A stretch of DNA of 64,000 bases from Mucilaginibacter empetricola (GTDB lineage Bacteria > Bacteroidota > Bacteroidia > Sphingobacteriales > Sphingobacteriaceae): NCBI RefSeq assembly GCF_024808665.1, contig NZ_JANUBZ010000017.1:1-64000 (forward strand), in the 5' to 3' direction. Below are positions 8,464 to 15,698 of this stretch, in pieces (the first letter of the stretch is position 1; each line of letters starts with the position of its first letter). The position numbers and the translations under genes were made by a program. The notes under the pieces were generated by a model that did not search any database, was not told where the DNA came from, and saw only the letters and a list, made by a program, of their open reading frames with translations.

Positions 8464-8967
8464 TTAAAAGACCTGCTTGCTGTAGCAATAAAACCGCAGG
8501 TTGGGCCTAAAGCCCAGGCCAATTTCGCCCGCAAAGATATATCCCAATTTTGGGAAAAGTTTTTGCGTGGCCTGGTTTTGCGTATTGGTATCAATACGCA
8601 AGTGCTGAATGCCCTGGCTTTTGGCTACAAGTTCGGCTTGTTGCATCAACGCGGCAGCAACACCCCTACCCTGGTGGTTAACGCTTACGGCAAGGCGGTG
8701 TATTACAATGGCGGGCTCGTTAATGTCCCAGCCAACCTGAGTGTATTCGGCTTCCTGATCGGTAGTGATGGCAGCAATGCCCGCAATTTCGCCGTCGATA
8801 TCAACCACCCAAAGCTGGTTAAGAGCAATGTCGTTTTCAAAAACGGCAACATTTGGATACGCGTTGTCCCACTGGAAGTTTCCCTGGGCAATCATTACAG
8901 GCACCACACCTGCAATTAATTGCATTATGGCGGGTACATCGGCTAGGTTAGCAAGGCGGATAATCAT
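8464..8967 (-). CDS. GNAT family N-acetyltransferase
   Basis: The 167-residue protein is a single GNAT domain: the N-terminal IRLANLADVPAIMQLI start, an acceptor-site region, then the acetyl-CoA-binding segment VIHRLAVSVNHQGRGVAAAL, with QGRGVA as the pyrophosphate loop, and the final strand RIDTNTQNQATQKLFPKLGY. It transfers an acetyl group from acetyl-CoA to an amine that cannot be named from sequence. It is transcribed alone. Confidence 0.85.
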   Translation of the reverse strand: MIIRLANLADVPAIMQLIAGVVPVMIAQGNFQWDNAYPNVAVFENDIALNQLWVVDIDGEIAGIAAITTDQEAEYTQVGWDINEPAIVIHRLAVSVNHQGRGVAAALMQQAELVAKSQGIQHLRIDTNTQNQATQKLFPKLGYIFAGEIGLGFRPNLRFYCYSKQVF

Positions 8968-9227
8968 ATGGTTTCAAATGTAACAAGCGCCGGGCTAGTT
9001 TAAAAGCACAACGTCTTTTTTTGACTTGCCGTTAACCATCGCACTATTAAAATCTTTTAGCTAAATTTAATAGTAGTCTGCCGACGCTTTTTCTTACAAT
9101 TACCCATTTTCTACTAAAACCTCATCATTTTTATTTAATAAAGTAATAATATTAAATGGTAATTTAATTAAAACATTCCTAATACTTTTAACGTTTCAAT
9201 ATCAGCGCGGTGACATTGAATAAACAA

Positions 9228-9398
9228 ATGAAAGATACCCCTAAAAACGATCAGACTATGCCATTATGTAGACACTGCAATAAAGTATTTGATGATCGCA
9301 TAAAGCGCCCCATGTGGATGAAAGTCTTTCTTTTTTGGCTGCCAGTAAAACGCTATATGTGTTATAAATGCAAAAGAAGTAGCTATGTGCTGGGATAA
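9228..9398 (+). CDS. Small four-cysteine (zinc-ribbon-like) protein
   Basis: Two CxxC knuckles (CRHC and CYKC) in a protein of about 56 residues suggest one structural zinc ion. The reading frame can also start at the GTG at 9210. Between the knuckles lies a basic and aromatic stretch (RPMWMKVFLFWLPVKRY) that could pack on nucleic acid or membrane. The gene stands alone before the ars operon. No known family was recognised. Confidence 0.5.
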   Translation: MKDTPKNDQTMPLCRHCNKVFDDRIKRPMWMKVFLFWLPVKRYMCYKCKRSSYVLG

Positions 9399-9500
9399 TT
9401 TTGCCGCTATACAAATCTTATCTCTCCCCTTATTTAATTCTCTTTCAAACTTGATATAATTCGCCTACAGTCATTTTTTTTATTTGCTTTTGATTAATTA

Positions 9501-9516
9501 ATCGTAATATTGCGAT
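9501..9516. promoter_or_regulatory. ArsR operator 1
   Basis: ATCGTAATATTGCGAT is an imperfect inverted repeat (14 of 16 positions symmetrical), eight bases before the likely ArsR ATG at 9525. The related ATCGTAATATTACAAT lies before the next gene (9873-9888). Shared sequence and position suggest both are ArsR sites. Confidence 0.65.
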
Positions 9517-9524
9517 GTATTTAT

Positions 9525-9854
9525 ATGGGCACTACAAAATCAGAAATATATACCGACGAGCAAAACAAACTGGCTGTGCAATTAAAAGCAATTGCGCATC
9601 CGGCGCGTATCGCTATTTTACAGGAACTGATCAAAACTAACGCCTGTATCTGCGGCGATCTGGTAGAAGAGCTGGGACTGGCCCAGGCAACAATTTCGCA
9701 ACATTTAAAAGAATTGAAAAATGCAGGGCTTATACAAGGGACCATTGAAGGAGCAAGTGTTTGTTATTGCATAGAACCTAATGCCTGGAACAATCTTCAA
9801 AAAGATCTAAACGGATTATTTTCGTCCTATAAAAATATAAATAGCTGCTGTTAA
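9525..9854 (+). CDS. arsR: ArsR family arsenite-responsive repressor
   Basis: The product from ATG 9525 has 109 residues. An in-frame upstream start at 9510 would lie inside the operator and is unlikely. The winged helix is clear (AIAHPARIAILQELI, then LVEELGLAQATISQHLKELK). The metalloid-sensing type is shown by C41 and C43 in NACICGDL at the start of the DNA-contact helix, the classic ArsR CxC site; two further cysteines end the chain (SCC). It should release DNA on binding arsenite. It heads a five-gene arsenic operon. Confidence 0.9.
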   Translation: MGTTKSEIYTDEQNKLAVQLKAIAHPARIAILQELIKTNACICGDLVEELGLAQATISQHLKELKNAGLIQGTIEGASVCYCIEPNAWNNLQKDLNGLFSSYKNINSCC

Positions 9855-9872
9855 AATTTTTTGACGTCATCT

Positions 9873-9888
9873 ATCGTAATATTACAAT
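9873..9888. promoter_or_regulatory. ArsR operator 2
   Basis: ATCGTAATATTACAAT repeats the first eleven bases of the site at 9501-9516. It lies in the 49-bp gap between arsR and the DUF6428 gene, so the structural genes may have an additional arsenite-controlled promoter. Confidence 0.55.
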
Positions 9889-9903
9889 AATAAAACCAAA
9901 GCT

Positions 9904-10434
9904 ATGGATAAAACAGACGCAATTACCTGGAAAACTTTTAAGGATACATTATTACAAAATCCTGATCTCGATTTGCAATTCCAATATGCCCAAGGCAAAT
10001 TGGTTGATGCTGCTTACCATATCACCGAGATTAAGCAAGCGCCTATTACTTCGGTAGATTGCGGCGGGGTATTGAATAAATGGGCGGAGATTATTGTGCA
10101 ATTATGGGTACCCGAAAATGAGCAGCAGCTTAGCCCGATGAAAGTTAGCAAAGCCTTGTCGATTATAAACGTAGTAGAAAAAATGTTGCCCTTAAACCCT
10201 CACGGATTGGTAAAAATAGAGTTTGGCAATTCATCATTTGATACCCGCCAAATGTTTCCCGATGAAATGATCGTCGATGAAACCAGCCTTACGGTTGACC
10301 TGCGCCCTAACGCGGTTCAATGCAAAGCACAGTTACGTGGCGGAACATGCGGAACCGAAAAACCAAAAGTACAATTAGTTAATTTGGCCACACCAGCAGA
10401 AGCGTGTTGCACACCAGGCGGCAGTTGCTATTAA
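9904..10434 (+). CDS. DUF6428 family protein of the arsenic operon
   Basis: This 176-residue protein is of the DUF6428 type, which I know from Bacteroidota arsenic operons between arsR and arsC. The N-terminal region reads ITWKTFKDTLLQNPDLDLQF, and the conserved core includes AYHITEIKQAPITSVDCGG. The end is cysteine-rich (CCTPGGSCY, plus GGTCGTEK earlier), which could bind trivalent arsenic. The role as an As(III)-binding or chaperone protein is inference; no enzyme motif is evident. Eleven bases separate it from the acetyltransferase gene. Confidence 0.78.
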   Translation: MDKTDAITWKTFKDTLLQNPDLDLQFQYAQGKLVDAAYHITEIKQAPITSVDCGGVLNKWAEIIVQLWVPENEQQLSPMKVSKALSIINVVEKMLPLNPHGLVKIEFGNSSFDTRQMFPDEMIVDETSLTVDLRPNAVQCKAQLRGGTCGTEKPKVQLVNLATPAEACCTPGGSCY

Positions 10435-10444
10435 ATTTAAGACG

Positions 10445-10873
10445 ATGATTATTAGCAACGCACAACATTATAAAGAACAAGTAAAGGCTTTACTACAGGC
10501 TGGAAACCTGCCAGAAAGTGATCTGCCAGAAAGTTTTGATAACTTTTTGGTAGCTATTATTGACAACGAAATTGCCGGAGTAGCAGGCTTGGAAATTTAT
10601 GGCGAATATGGTTTACTACGCTCGGTAGCTGTTGGCCGCAAGCACCGCAACTTGGGCATTGCAGCAAAATTGGTTGATGAAATTATCACAATCTGCATTT
10701 CAAAAGAAATATCAACACTATATCTGCTAACAGAAACAGCAGCCGAATATTTCAAAAATAAAGGTTTTATACAGATTGGCCGGGAACAGGTTCCGGCAGA
10801 AATTAAAGCATCATCAGAGTTTAGTCATGTTTGCCCGGTATCGGCCATCGTAATGAAAAAATCAATCGCTTAA
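10445..10873 (+). CDS. arsN2: Arsenic-operon GNAT acetyltransferase (ArsN2-like)
   Basis: The 142-residue GNAT protein shows the acetyl-CoA loop VAVGRKHRNLGIAAKLVDE and a YFKNKGF segment. Its place between DUF6428 and arsC matches the ArsN2 acetyltransferases found in arsenic operons. ArsN-type enzymes acetylate arsenic-containing amino acids such as arsinothricin, or act in less defined steps of resistance. The name rests on context and general resemblance. Only two bases separate its stop from the arsC start. Confidence 0.75.
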   Translation: MIISNAQHYKEQVKALLQAGNLPESDLPESFDNFLVAIIDNEIAGVAGLEIYGEYGLLRSVAVGRKHRNLGIAAKLVDEIITICISKEISTLYLLTETAAEYFKNKGFIQIGREQVPAEIKASSEFSHVCPVSAIVMKKSIA

Positions 10874-10875
10874 AT

Positions 10876-11286
10876 ATGAAAAACATCTTGGTTTTATGCA
10901 CAGGAAACAGTTGCCGCAGTCAATTGGCCGAAGGCTATTTACGTTTTTTTGCAGGCAGCAAAGCAAACATCTATAGTGCCGGAATTGAAACCCACGGCGT
11001 TAATCCTAAGGCGATACAGGTAATGGCCGAAGATCATATTGATATTTCCAAACATACTTCAAACCATGTGGACGAGTACATGACTATTCCGTTTGATCAA
11101 GTGATAACCGTTTGCGATAATGCCAATGAGGCCTGCCCTTTTTTCCCGGGCAAAGTTGAACGTTTTCACCAAAACTTTCCTGATCCTGCTAAAGCTACCG
11201 GAACGCCGGAAGAAGTAATGAACGAATTTCGCCGCGTTAGAGACATGATTAAGGCTTATGCTGCCAATTTTGTAAAGAGCATTTAG
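10876..11286 (+). CDS. arsC: Arsenate reductase, thioredoxin-coupled (LMW-phosphatase fold)
   Basis: The 136-residue enzyme starts at ATG 10876 (MKNILVLCTGNSCRSQLAEG), although the frame extends upstream inside the acetyltransferase gene. The phosphatase loop is C8-TGNSC-R14. The resolving cysteines C80 and C87 in TVCDNANEACPFFPG match the thioredoxin-type ArsC of Staphylococcus and Bacillus, which relays electrons through three cysteines. It reduces arsenate to arsenite. Only one base separates it from the aquaglyceroporin start, so the two are surely co-translated. Confidence 0.93.
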   Translation: MKNILVLCTGNSCRSQLAEGYLRFFAGSKANIYSAGIETHGVNPKAIQVMAEDHIDISKHTSNHVDEYMTIPFDQVITVCDNANEACPFFPGKVERFHQNFPDPAKATGTPEEVMNEFRRVRDMIKAYAANFVKSI

Positions 11287-11287
11287 C

Positions 11288-11938
11288 GTGAAAAAATACA
11301 GCGCCGAACTGATCGGTACCTTTATTTTGGTGTTTTGCGGCACCGGCGCTATGGTTATTGACCAGCAAACGGGCGGCCAGGTGAGTCATGTGGGCGTAGC
11401 AATAACCTGGGGGCTTGTAGTGATGAGTTTAATATACAGCATAGGCGATTTATCCGGCTGCCATATCAATCCGGCTGTGAGTATCGCCTTTAGCTTATCG
11501 GGTCGTCTTAAGCCCCAATTATTGCCGGGCTATATTGCCAGTCAACTGTTGGGTGCATTGTTGGCCAGCCTGTTACTCCGGTTACTTTTTCCCACTTGTA
11601 GTTTATTAGGTGCAACCCTGCCAAAAGGTTCAGAAATACAGTCGTTCACTTTAGAATTACTGCTAACATTTTTTTTGATGTTGGTTATTTTGAGGGTAGC
11701 GCATGGCAGTAAAGAAAATGGCCAGTTTGCAGGCATTGCCATCGGTGCAGTTGTTGGATTGGAAGCACTATTCGCCGGGCCTATATGTGGAGCATCCATG
11801 AATCCGGCGCGCTCTATAGCGCCGGCAATAGTTTCCGGTAATCTAAATCATCTTTGGCTGTATATTATGGCACCAATAGCGGGTGCTGCACTGGCTATAC
11901 CTGTTTGCAAATATCTGGCGCCTAAAACCGAACAATAG
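11288..11938 (+). CDS. Aquaglyceroporin (MIP family), probable arsenite channel
   Basis: This 216-residue protein has six membrane helices and the two MIP half-helix motifs HINPAVS and SMNPARS. The start is GTG 11288, directly after the arsC stop. In this operon it occupies the place of an ArsB or Acr3 pump. A precedent is AqpS of Sinorhizobium meliloti, where ArsC makes arsenite that leaves down its gradient through the channel. I infer the same role here. No ArsA, ArsB or Acr3 gene is seen nearby. Confidence 0.88.
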   Translation: MKKYSAELIGTFILVFCGTGAMVIDQQTGGQVSHVGVAITWGLVVMSLIYSIGDLSGCHINPAVSIAFSLSGRLKPQLLPGYIASQLLGALLASLLLRLLFPTCSLLGATLPKGSEIQSFTLELLLTFFLMLVILRVAHGSKENGQFAGIAIGAVVGLEALFAGPICGASMNPARSIAPAIVSGNLNHLWLYIMAPIAGAALAIPVCKYLAPKTEQ

Positions 11939-11969
11939 AATGGTATATTATCGGCTTGAAAAATTACTT

Positions 11970-12746
11970 TTATTTACTCACCACTATTTTAGCCTTTTTT
12001 TCGCCATGCATTATATCAATAATACGGGCCACATTTTTCCACTCAAACAAGTGGATGATCCATATGGTAAAACGCACAAAGCCCGTGCTGTTGGTTAAAT
12101 CAAGTGCCAGTTTTTGTATGGTTTGGTCGCGCTGGGCTATACAGGTATTGTAATCGGCACCTTGCTTGGTTACCAGATCCTCGGCAAAGCACCAGGCGCC
12201 GTCGCGGGCATTATCAATGCTAAACTGTATTAATATAGATGCCTGATTACCGGCGTGCAGCCCCAGTAATGATAGCAGTGGCGAAACCCTGTCGATATCA
12301 TTTACCACCTGGTAGGTTAATGCCGATATAATGGTGTTAATGTCGTCGAAATCATTTTTCACACTGTCCAGTTGTCCGCCAGAAACCTGTGCGGCGGCAA
12401 TACCCAAATCCAAGTTAATATGGGCGTTCATACCCAGCAATAAATGCTGTAGTACCAGTAATGATGATTTTTGGGTGGCCTCAAACGCTACCTGCCACGA
12501 TGCACTTAGCGGTTGTTTGTTTTTCCAGGCGGTTAAAGCATCCAGATACCGGCTGGCAAAAATCACATCGAACTGCTCCATACGGGCGCCGTTTTGAAAA
12601 CGGTTGTTGGCAATGCCTTCTTTTACACTGGCCGTAACTTTATAATACAGGGCGGCAAAATAGCCCATCCTATCGTTATTCTTTATACTGTCGTCAATAA
12701 TGATTTGTAACTGGGCTATAACATCATCAATGGTTTGGGCGGGCAT
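11970..12746 (-). CDS. DUF5995 family protein
   Basis: The 258-residue cytoplasmic protein is all-helical, with the DUF5995 look: IDDVIAQLQIIIDDSIKNND at the start, LLGMNAHINLDLGIAAAQV in the middle and a C-terminal LFEWKNVARIIDI. The His and Asp of NAHINLDLG are the most conserved-looking positions. The fold recalls heme-oxygenase-like bundles, but that is a guess; the biochemical role is unknown. It lies convergent to the ars operon with 31 bases between. Confidence 0.7.
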   Translation of the reverse strand: MPAQTIDDVIAQLQIIIDDSIKNNDRMGYFAALYYKVTASVKEGIANNRFQNGARMEQFDVIFASRYLDALTAWKNKQPLSASWQVAFEATQKSSLLVLQHLLLGMNAHINLDLGIAAAQVSGGQLDSVKNDFDDINTIISALTYQVVNDIDRVSPLLSLLGLHAGNQASILIQFSIDNARDGAWCFAEDLVTKQGADYNTCIAQRDQTIQKLALDLTNSTGFVRFTIWIIHLFEWKNVARIIDIMHGEKKAKIVVSK

Positions 12747-13030
12747 ATTTATTTTTTGTAGTTAACAGGTACAAAGCGGTAATAATCATGGCAGCAACAG
12801 CCGCAGTAAAAATGCCTTATCGGCACAAACGGAAACATTACTTTTAATACAAAATTACGGTGAAGCTGTTTACTGAATCGGATTTTGCAGCATGGGCAAT
12901 ACGGAAATTTCATTATATTAAATAGGAGTTTAAATTACAGCCATCTCAATTAAATTTTAACCTGATAGGTTTACAAAAGATGCGACTATAAATTTATACG
13001 AAAAATTCCTGGCGATAGTTTCTGTCCTTT

Positions 13031-13183
13031 TTAATTAATGCGATATCCGCTCGCTTTATGTTTCAACTGTACCACCCATATCCACGCCAATAACACCAAT
13101 AAAGTATAAAAGCCAATATTTTGCGAAAAATTGCCTGCACTTAACTGGTTGGCTAAAAGGTTTATAATATGGGTTAGGTTCAT
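13031..13183 (-). CDS. Small single-pass membrane protein (50 aa)
   Basis: This 50-codon frame opens with ATG at 13183 (MNLTHIINLLANQLS). It has one clear hydrophobic helix, GFYTLLVLLAWIWVV, followed by a basic tail (QLKHKASGYRIN). The helix followed by positive charges suggests an inner-membrane microprotein with a cytoplasmic C-terminus. It lies in a gap of almost 600 bases with no other candidate. No homologue was recognised; coding status is inferred from composition. Confidence 0.45.
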   Translation of the reverse strand: MNLTHIINLLANQLSAGNFSQNIGFYTLLVLLAWIWVVQLKHKASGYRIN

Positions 13184-13328
13184 AAAAATTAACACAATAC
13201 GCTTTAACGAAACATGATGTATTACAGTTCAGGCAATGGTTTGTAGCTGCAAGATATACATTTACAGCAATTTATCAAAAAAGTATCATTTCTTATCGCC
13301 GTATATTACTGTAACACTAATATTACAT

Positions 13329-13796
13329 TTAAACCTCCGGTTCGGCATCCGTATCGGGGTAATATTGATAATAGTTGCATATAGTATCATAAACATCATC
13401 ATCATTACCTTTCACCCATCTTAATGATATGGTGATGAAGCTGCCATAATCCGAAACAAACTTAAGGCCTATTTTAACCAACGCGGAACTACGGCCACGT
13501 ATGAGGCTTATCTCATCAATATCAACCCAGTTAATGCTCACATTGCGAATGTAATCGCTTATCCCCTCACTATCCAACTGAAGCGCAATATCACCCCGCA
13601 AAGCCGGCAAAAGGCGCCGTACGGTTACCAAAGCAAACATCAGCAAAAAAATAAGGGCAAAAACACTAAAAATGGCCCAGCTTAAAAGGCTATTAGTAAC
13701 TAAAACGTTAACCAGCAGCAATGTAATAAATACAATCATCAGCACGAGCGTTGCAATGCTGTATTTAAGGCTATAGGGGTATTGGATAGTTTCCAT
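13329..13796 (-). CDS. Two-TM protein with PH-like cytoplasmic domain (STM3941-like)
   Basis: The 155-residue protein has two adjacent membrane helices (about 14-34 and 38-60), followed by a beta-rich domain: ALQLDSEGISDYIRNVSINW, then VDIDEISLIRGRSS and FVSDYGSFITISL. This arrangement matches the STM3941/PH-like membrane proteins, whose function is unknown. An acidic tail (DTDAEPEV) closes the chain. Confidence 0.6.
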   Translation of the reverse strand: METIQYPYSLKYSIATLVLMIVFITLLLVNVLVTNSLLSWAIFSVFALIFLLMFALVTVRRLLPALRGDIALQLDSEGISDYIRNVSINWVDIDEISLIRGRSSALVKIGLKFVSDYGSFITISLRWVKGNDDDVYDTICNYYQYYPDTDAEPEV

Positions 13797-13896
13797 TATA
13801 GTAAATATAACATTTTTTTAAAAAAAATATCACGTCACTATTTATAGCCTCTGGTTGTAAGTACTAAAGCGGGTTAAATACTATAAAGATATAAAT

Positions 13897-13925
13897 ATCT
13901 GAAAATCAGATGTCAGATATCTGAC
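13897..13925. promoter_or_regulatory. Nested palindromes, possible operator
   Basis: The inverted repeat ATCTGA-AAA-TCAGAT (13897-13911) is followed directly by the perfect 14-bp palindrome GTCAGATATCTGAC (13912-13925). The shared word TCAGAT links them. They lie upstream of the micro-ORF at 14132 and 101 bp upstream of the minus-strand gene starting at 13796, so either could be controlled. Confidence 0.4.
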
Positions 13926-14131
13926 CTCCTGTCCATGTTTAACTAGAAGTAAACCCACCAAACTGGTAGACATTGCCTTATTTTACCACTAATGAGGTTT
14001 GTTGCAAATTTAATATTACGTGCGGGTGTAACCTTGCCAATATTTGTAACGTATAATTAATCCCCACCAGAATACCGGGCTTAAGTGCCTGTAAAAAAAG
14101 GGGATGTGTGTTTTACCTAAATATTTTTACT

Positions 14132-14224
14132 ATGTTAATTGTTTCTTCTCTTTTAATCTTTTTTTCATTTATTGCGGCTTGCTGGGCGGTATACTGGGTT
14201 GTACTACTATTAAACAAGCAATAA
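14132..14224 (+). CDS. 30-aa hydrophobic micro-ORF with its own terminator
   Basis: The 30-codon frame (starts MLIVSSLLIFFSFIAACW, ends LLLNKQ) is almost entirely one membrane helix, like small accessory subunits of membrane complexes. An intrinsic terminator follows 58 bp after the stop (14283-14317). No other gene lies between 13796 and 14400, so a transcript with a terminator here needs a product. The ribosome site is not obvious, as usual in Bacteroidota. Function unknown. Confidence 0.42.
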   Translation: MLIVSSLLIFFSFIAACWAVYWVVLLLNKQ

Positions 14225-14282
14225 GTAATTGTGGCTTTTTAGCATCATAAGCAATTATTTAATCATCATAGATATTAAATGC

Positions 14283-14317
14283 GCTCCTGGCCGCTAGCCC
14301 GGAGCTTTTGTTTTTTA
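14283..14317 (+). terminator. Intrinsic terminator after the 30-aa micro-ORF
   Basis: GCTCCTGGC (14283-14291) pairs with GCCCGGAGC (14297-14305) at seven of nine positions, and a run ending TTTTGTTTTTT follows. It reads on the plus strand, where the only candidate upstream gene is the micro-ORF at 14132. Confidence 0.65.
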
Positions 14318-14399
14318 GGTAGATGCTATGACATTCGGTACTATCTTCGGGCACCAAAACTCTAAACGTCATACCTCCAAACCGCAGTGCCGCTCTCTT

Positions 14400-15101
14400 T
14401 TAATGATTATGTTTTTTATGGATATCTTTTACCAGGCATAACTTCTTTATGTCGATGATTTTTATGACGAAGGGTGCGTATTTTGGCTGACCATTAATCA
14501 TCTCAGTAATATTGTCTGAATGGGCAACCACCTCATCGGGATTATTACTGGCCAGCAGGCGCTTATACATTCGATACTCGCCCCATTCAATATAATATAC
14601 CTCGCCGGGTAATATTTTTTTATCATGAATAATTTTTAGTGCAACCCAACAGCCATTCTCCAAATAGGGATACATAGAGTGCCCCCAAACAGGTAAGGCA
14701 AAGTCACAATCCTCAATTCCCGGAAAATTCATATGCCCTACGGGCTGAGTATCGTTAATATCGCTATAAACCTCCACACCCGATGCCGTTGCAGTAATTT
14801 CATACATCGGTATGCCATCATTAAGCTTTCGAGGCTGGGCCACATCAGAATTTACTGTATTTTTTGCCAACAATAAATAACTTCCGTATTTATCTTTAAA
14901 AATCTTTAATTTTTCTGGATCAATATTTTGCCTGCTCTTTATAATCTCTGTAATTGAGCTGGCATTATTAAAGCCTAACGCTTCAGCAAGCTGTGCATTA
15001 CCGCTAAATGCTTTACCGCGAAGCTGATTATACAAAATAATAAACTCAAGCGTTTCGGGTCTTATCAGTTTTATTTTTTTTGGCTTTGATTGATCTTCCA
15101 T
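14400..15101 (-). CDS. LexA/CI-like repressor: HTH plus S24 peptidase domain
   Basis: The 233-residue protein has an N-terminal helix-turn-helix (about 33-60; NAQLAEALGFNNASSITEII) and a C-terminal S24 domain with Ser142 in GHSMYP and Lys180 in RMYKRL, the catalytic pair of LexA and phage CI. The cleavage-loop candidate is ATASG (about 104-108), where LexA has Ala-Gly. Such proteins repress until RecA-stimulated self-cleavage. It is divergent from three small ORFs across a 107-bp gap, the arrangement of a phage immunity switch. Confidence 0.85.
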   Translation of the reverse strand: MEDQSKPKKIKLIRPETLEFIILYNQLRGKAFSGNAQLAEALGFNNASSITEIIKSRQNIDPEKLKIFKDKYGSYLLLAKNTVNSDVAQPRKLNDGIPMYEITATASGVEVYSDINDTQPVGHMNFPGIEDCDFALPVWGHSMYPYLENGCWVALKIIHDKKILPGEVYYIEWGEYRMYKRLLASNNPDEVVAHSDNITEMINGQPKYAPFVIKIIDIKKLCLVKDIHKKHNH

Positions 15102-15208
15102 AATTGTGGATAACTATTTCTTTATTTTATATCGCAATAATACATAAAATTCTTTACTTTTGTATTGTTATTTCGCACTAAAGTAACACAATTTATTTAT
15201 TTAACAAC
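15102..15208. promoter_or_regulatory. Divergent promoter-operator region of the S24 repressor
   Basis: The AT-rich gap between the repressor and the rightward small ORFs contains TACTTTTG (15155-15162), a full match to the -7 pattern TAnnTTTG, 47 bp before the ATG at 15209. TTGTTA and TAACA-CAA flank the following bases as a loose inverted repeat that could be an operator. Confidence 0.45.
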
Positions 15209-15268
15209 ATGAACCTTACAGAATATACAGAAAAAAATATTTATTGGCCGATTACCGCCCATGTTTAA
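15209..15268 (+). CDS. 19-aa leader-type ORF
   Basis: The first ATG after the divergent promoter opens a 19-codon frame (MNLTEYTEKNIYWPITAHV). A hairpin follows at once: GTAAACGC (15271-15278) with GCGTTTAC (15288-15295). It could be a leader peptide whose translation affects that hairpin, or simply the remains of a longer gene. Nothing more is visible. Confidence 0.3.
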   Translation: MNLTEYTEKNIYWPITAHV

Positions 15269-15270
15269 TC

Positions 15271-15383
15271 GTAAACGCACTCATTGAGCGTTTACAGTTG
15301 TCAACTCACAGTTTTTCTTTTTTTATGGCAAGCCAGAAACAAAGCAGAAATGAAATGAACTGCAAACTGCGAGTCGGCAACTG
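15271..15383. repeat. Two hairpins after the leader ORF
   Basis: A short hairpin (8-bp stem, 15271-15295) is followed by a long one: CAGTTGTCAACTCACAGTT (15295-15313) pairs at 16 of 19 positions with AACTGCGAGTCGGCAACTG (15365-15383). The arms are made of AACTG words. Confidence 0.55.
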
Positions 15384-15435
15384 CAAACTGAGACCTTCCC
15401 CACAAACTAACAACAAACGCAAAAAACTAAACCCT

Positions 15436-15612
15436 ATGCACATCGCTTACTCCGCACTCAACGACAGCCGCCAGCAGCAAAATCAGGCACCACAAACTGA
15501 AAATGAACTCCAGCTCCGCTACCTGGCCTACCAAACCGTATGCAGCAAATACAGCCGCGAAATTGCCGCCATACAAAAACACCTCCCAGGCTGGATGCCC
15601 AAATTCAGATAG
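15436..15612 (+). CDS. Small hypothetical protein (58 aa)
   Basis: The frame is open from 15244, but the part before 15436 runs through hairpin arms, so the ATG at 15436 (MHIAYSALNDSRQQQNQ) is the likely start. The product is polar and Gln-rich at first, then helical (LRYLAYQTVCSKYSREIAAI), and ends in HLPGWMPKFR. It resembles small accessory proteins beside phage-type repressors, but I recognise no family. It precedes the 141-residue gene on the same strand. Confidence 0.5.
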   Translation: MHIAYSALNDSRQQQNQAPQTENELQLRYLAYQTVCSKYSREIAAIQKHLPGWMPKFR

Positions 15613-15624
15613 AACAAGGGTTTC

Positions 15625-15666
15625 TCATTGAAGAGTCAGATAACCTATAGACCAATGACTCAATGA
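15625..15666. repeat. TCATTGA-word hairpin
   Basis: TCATTGAAGAGTCA (15625-15638) and TGACTCAATGA (15656-15666) are imperfect reverse complements; CAATGACTCAATGAACTAAT continues the word series. It lies between two small ORFs. A similar word (TTGGTCATTGAATCATTTGG) forms the spacer at 48601. Confidence 0.45.
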
Positions 15667-15698
15667 ACTAATGACCAAATGGAACTAAAAACAAAAAC

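Noticed and set aside
15244..15435. N-terminal extension of the 58-residue protein
   Set aside because: This part of the open frame consists of hairpin arms (15271-15383), so the start at 15436 is preferred.
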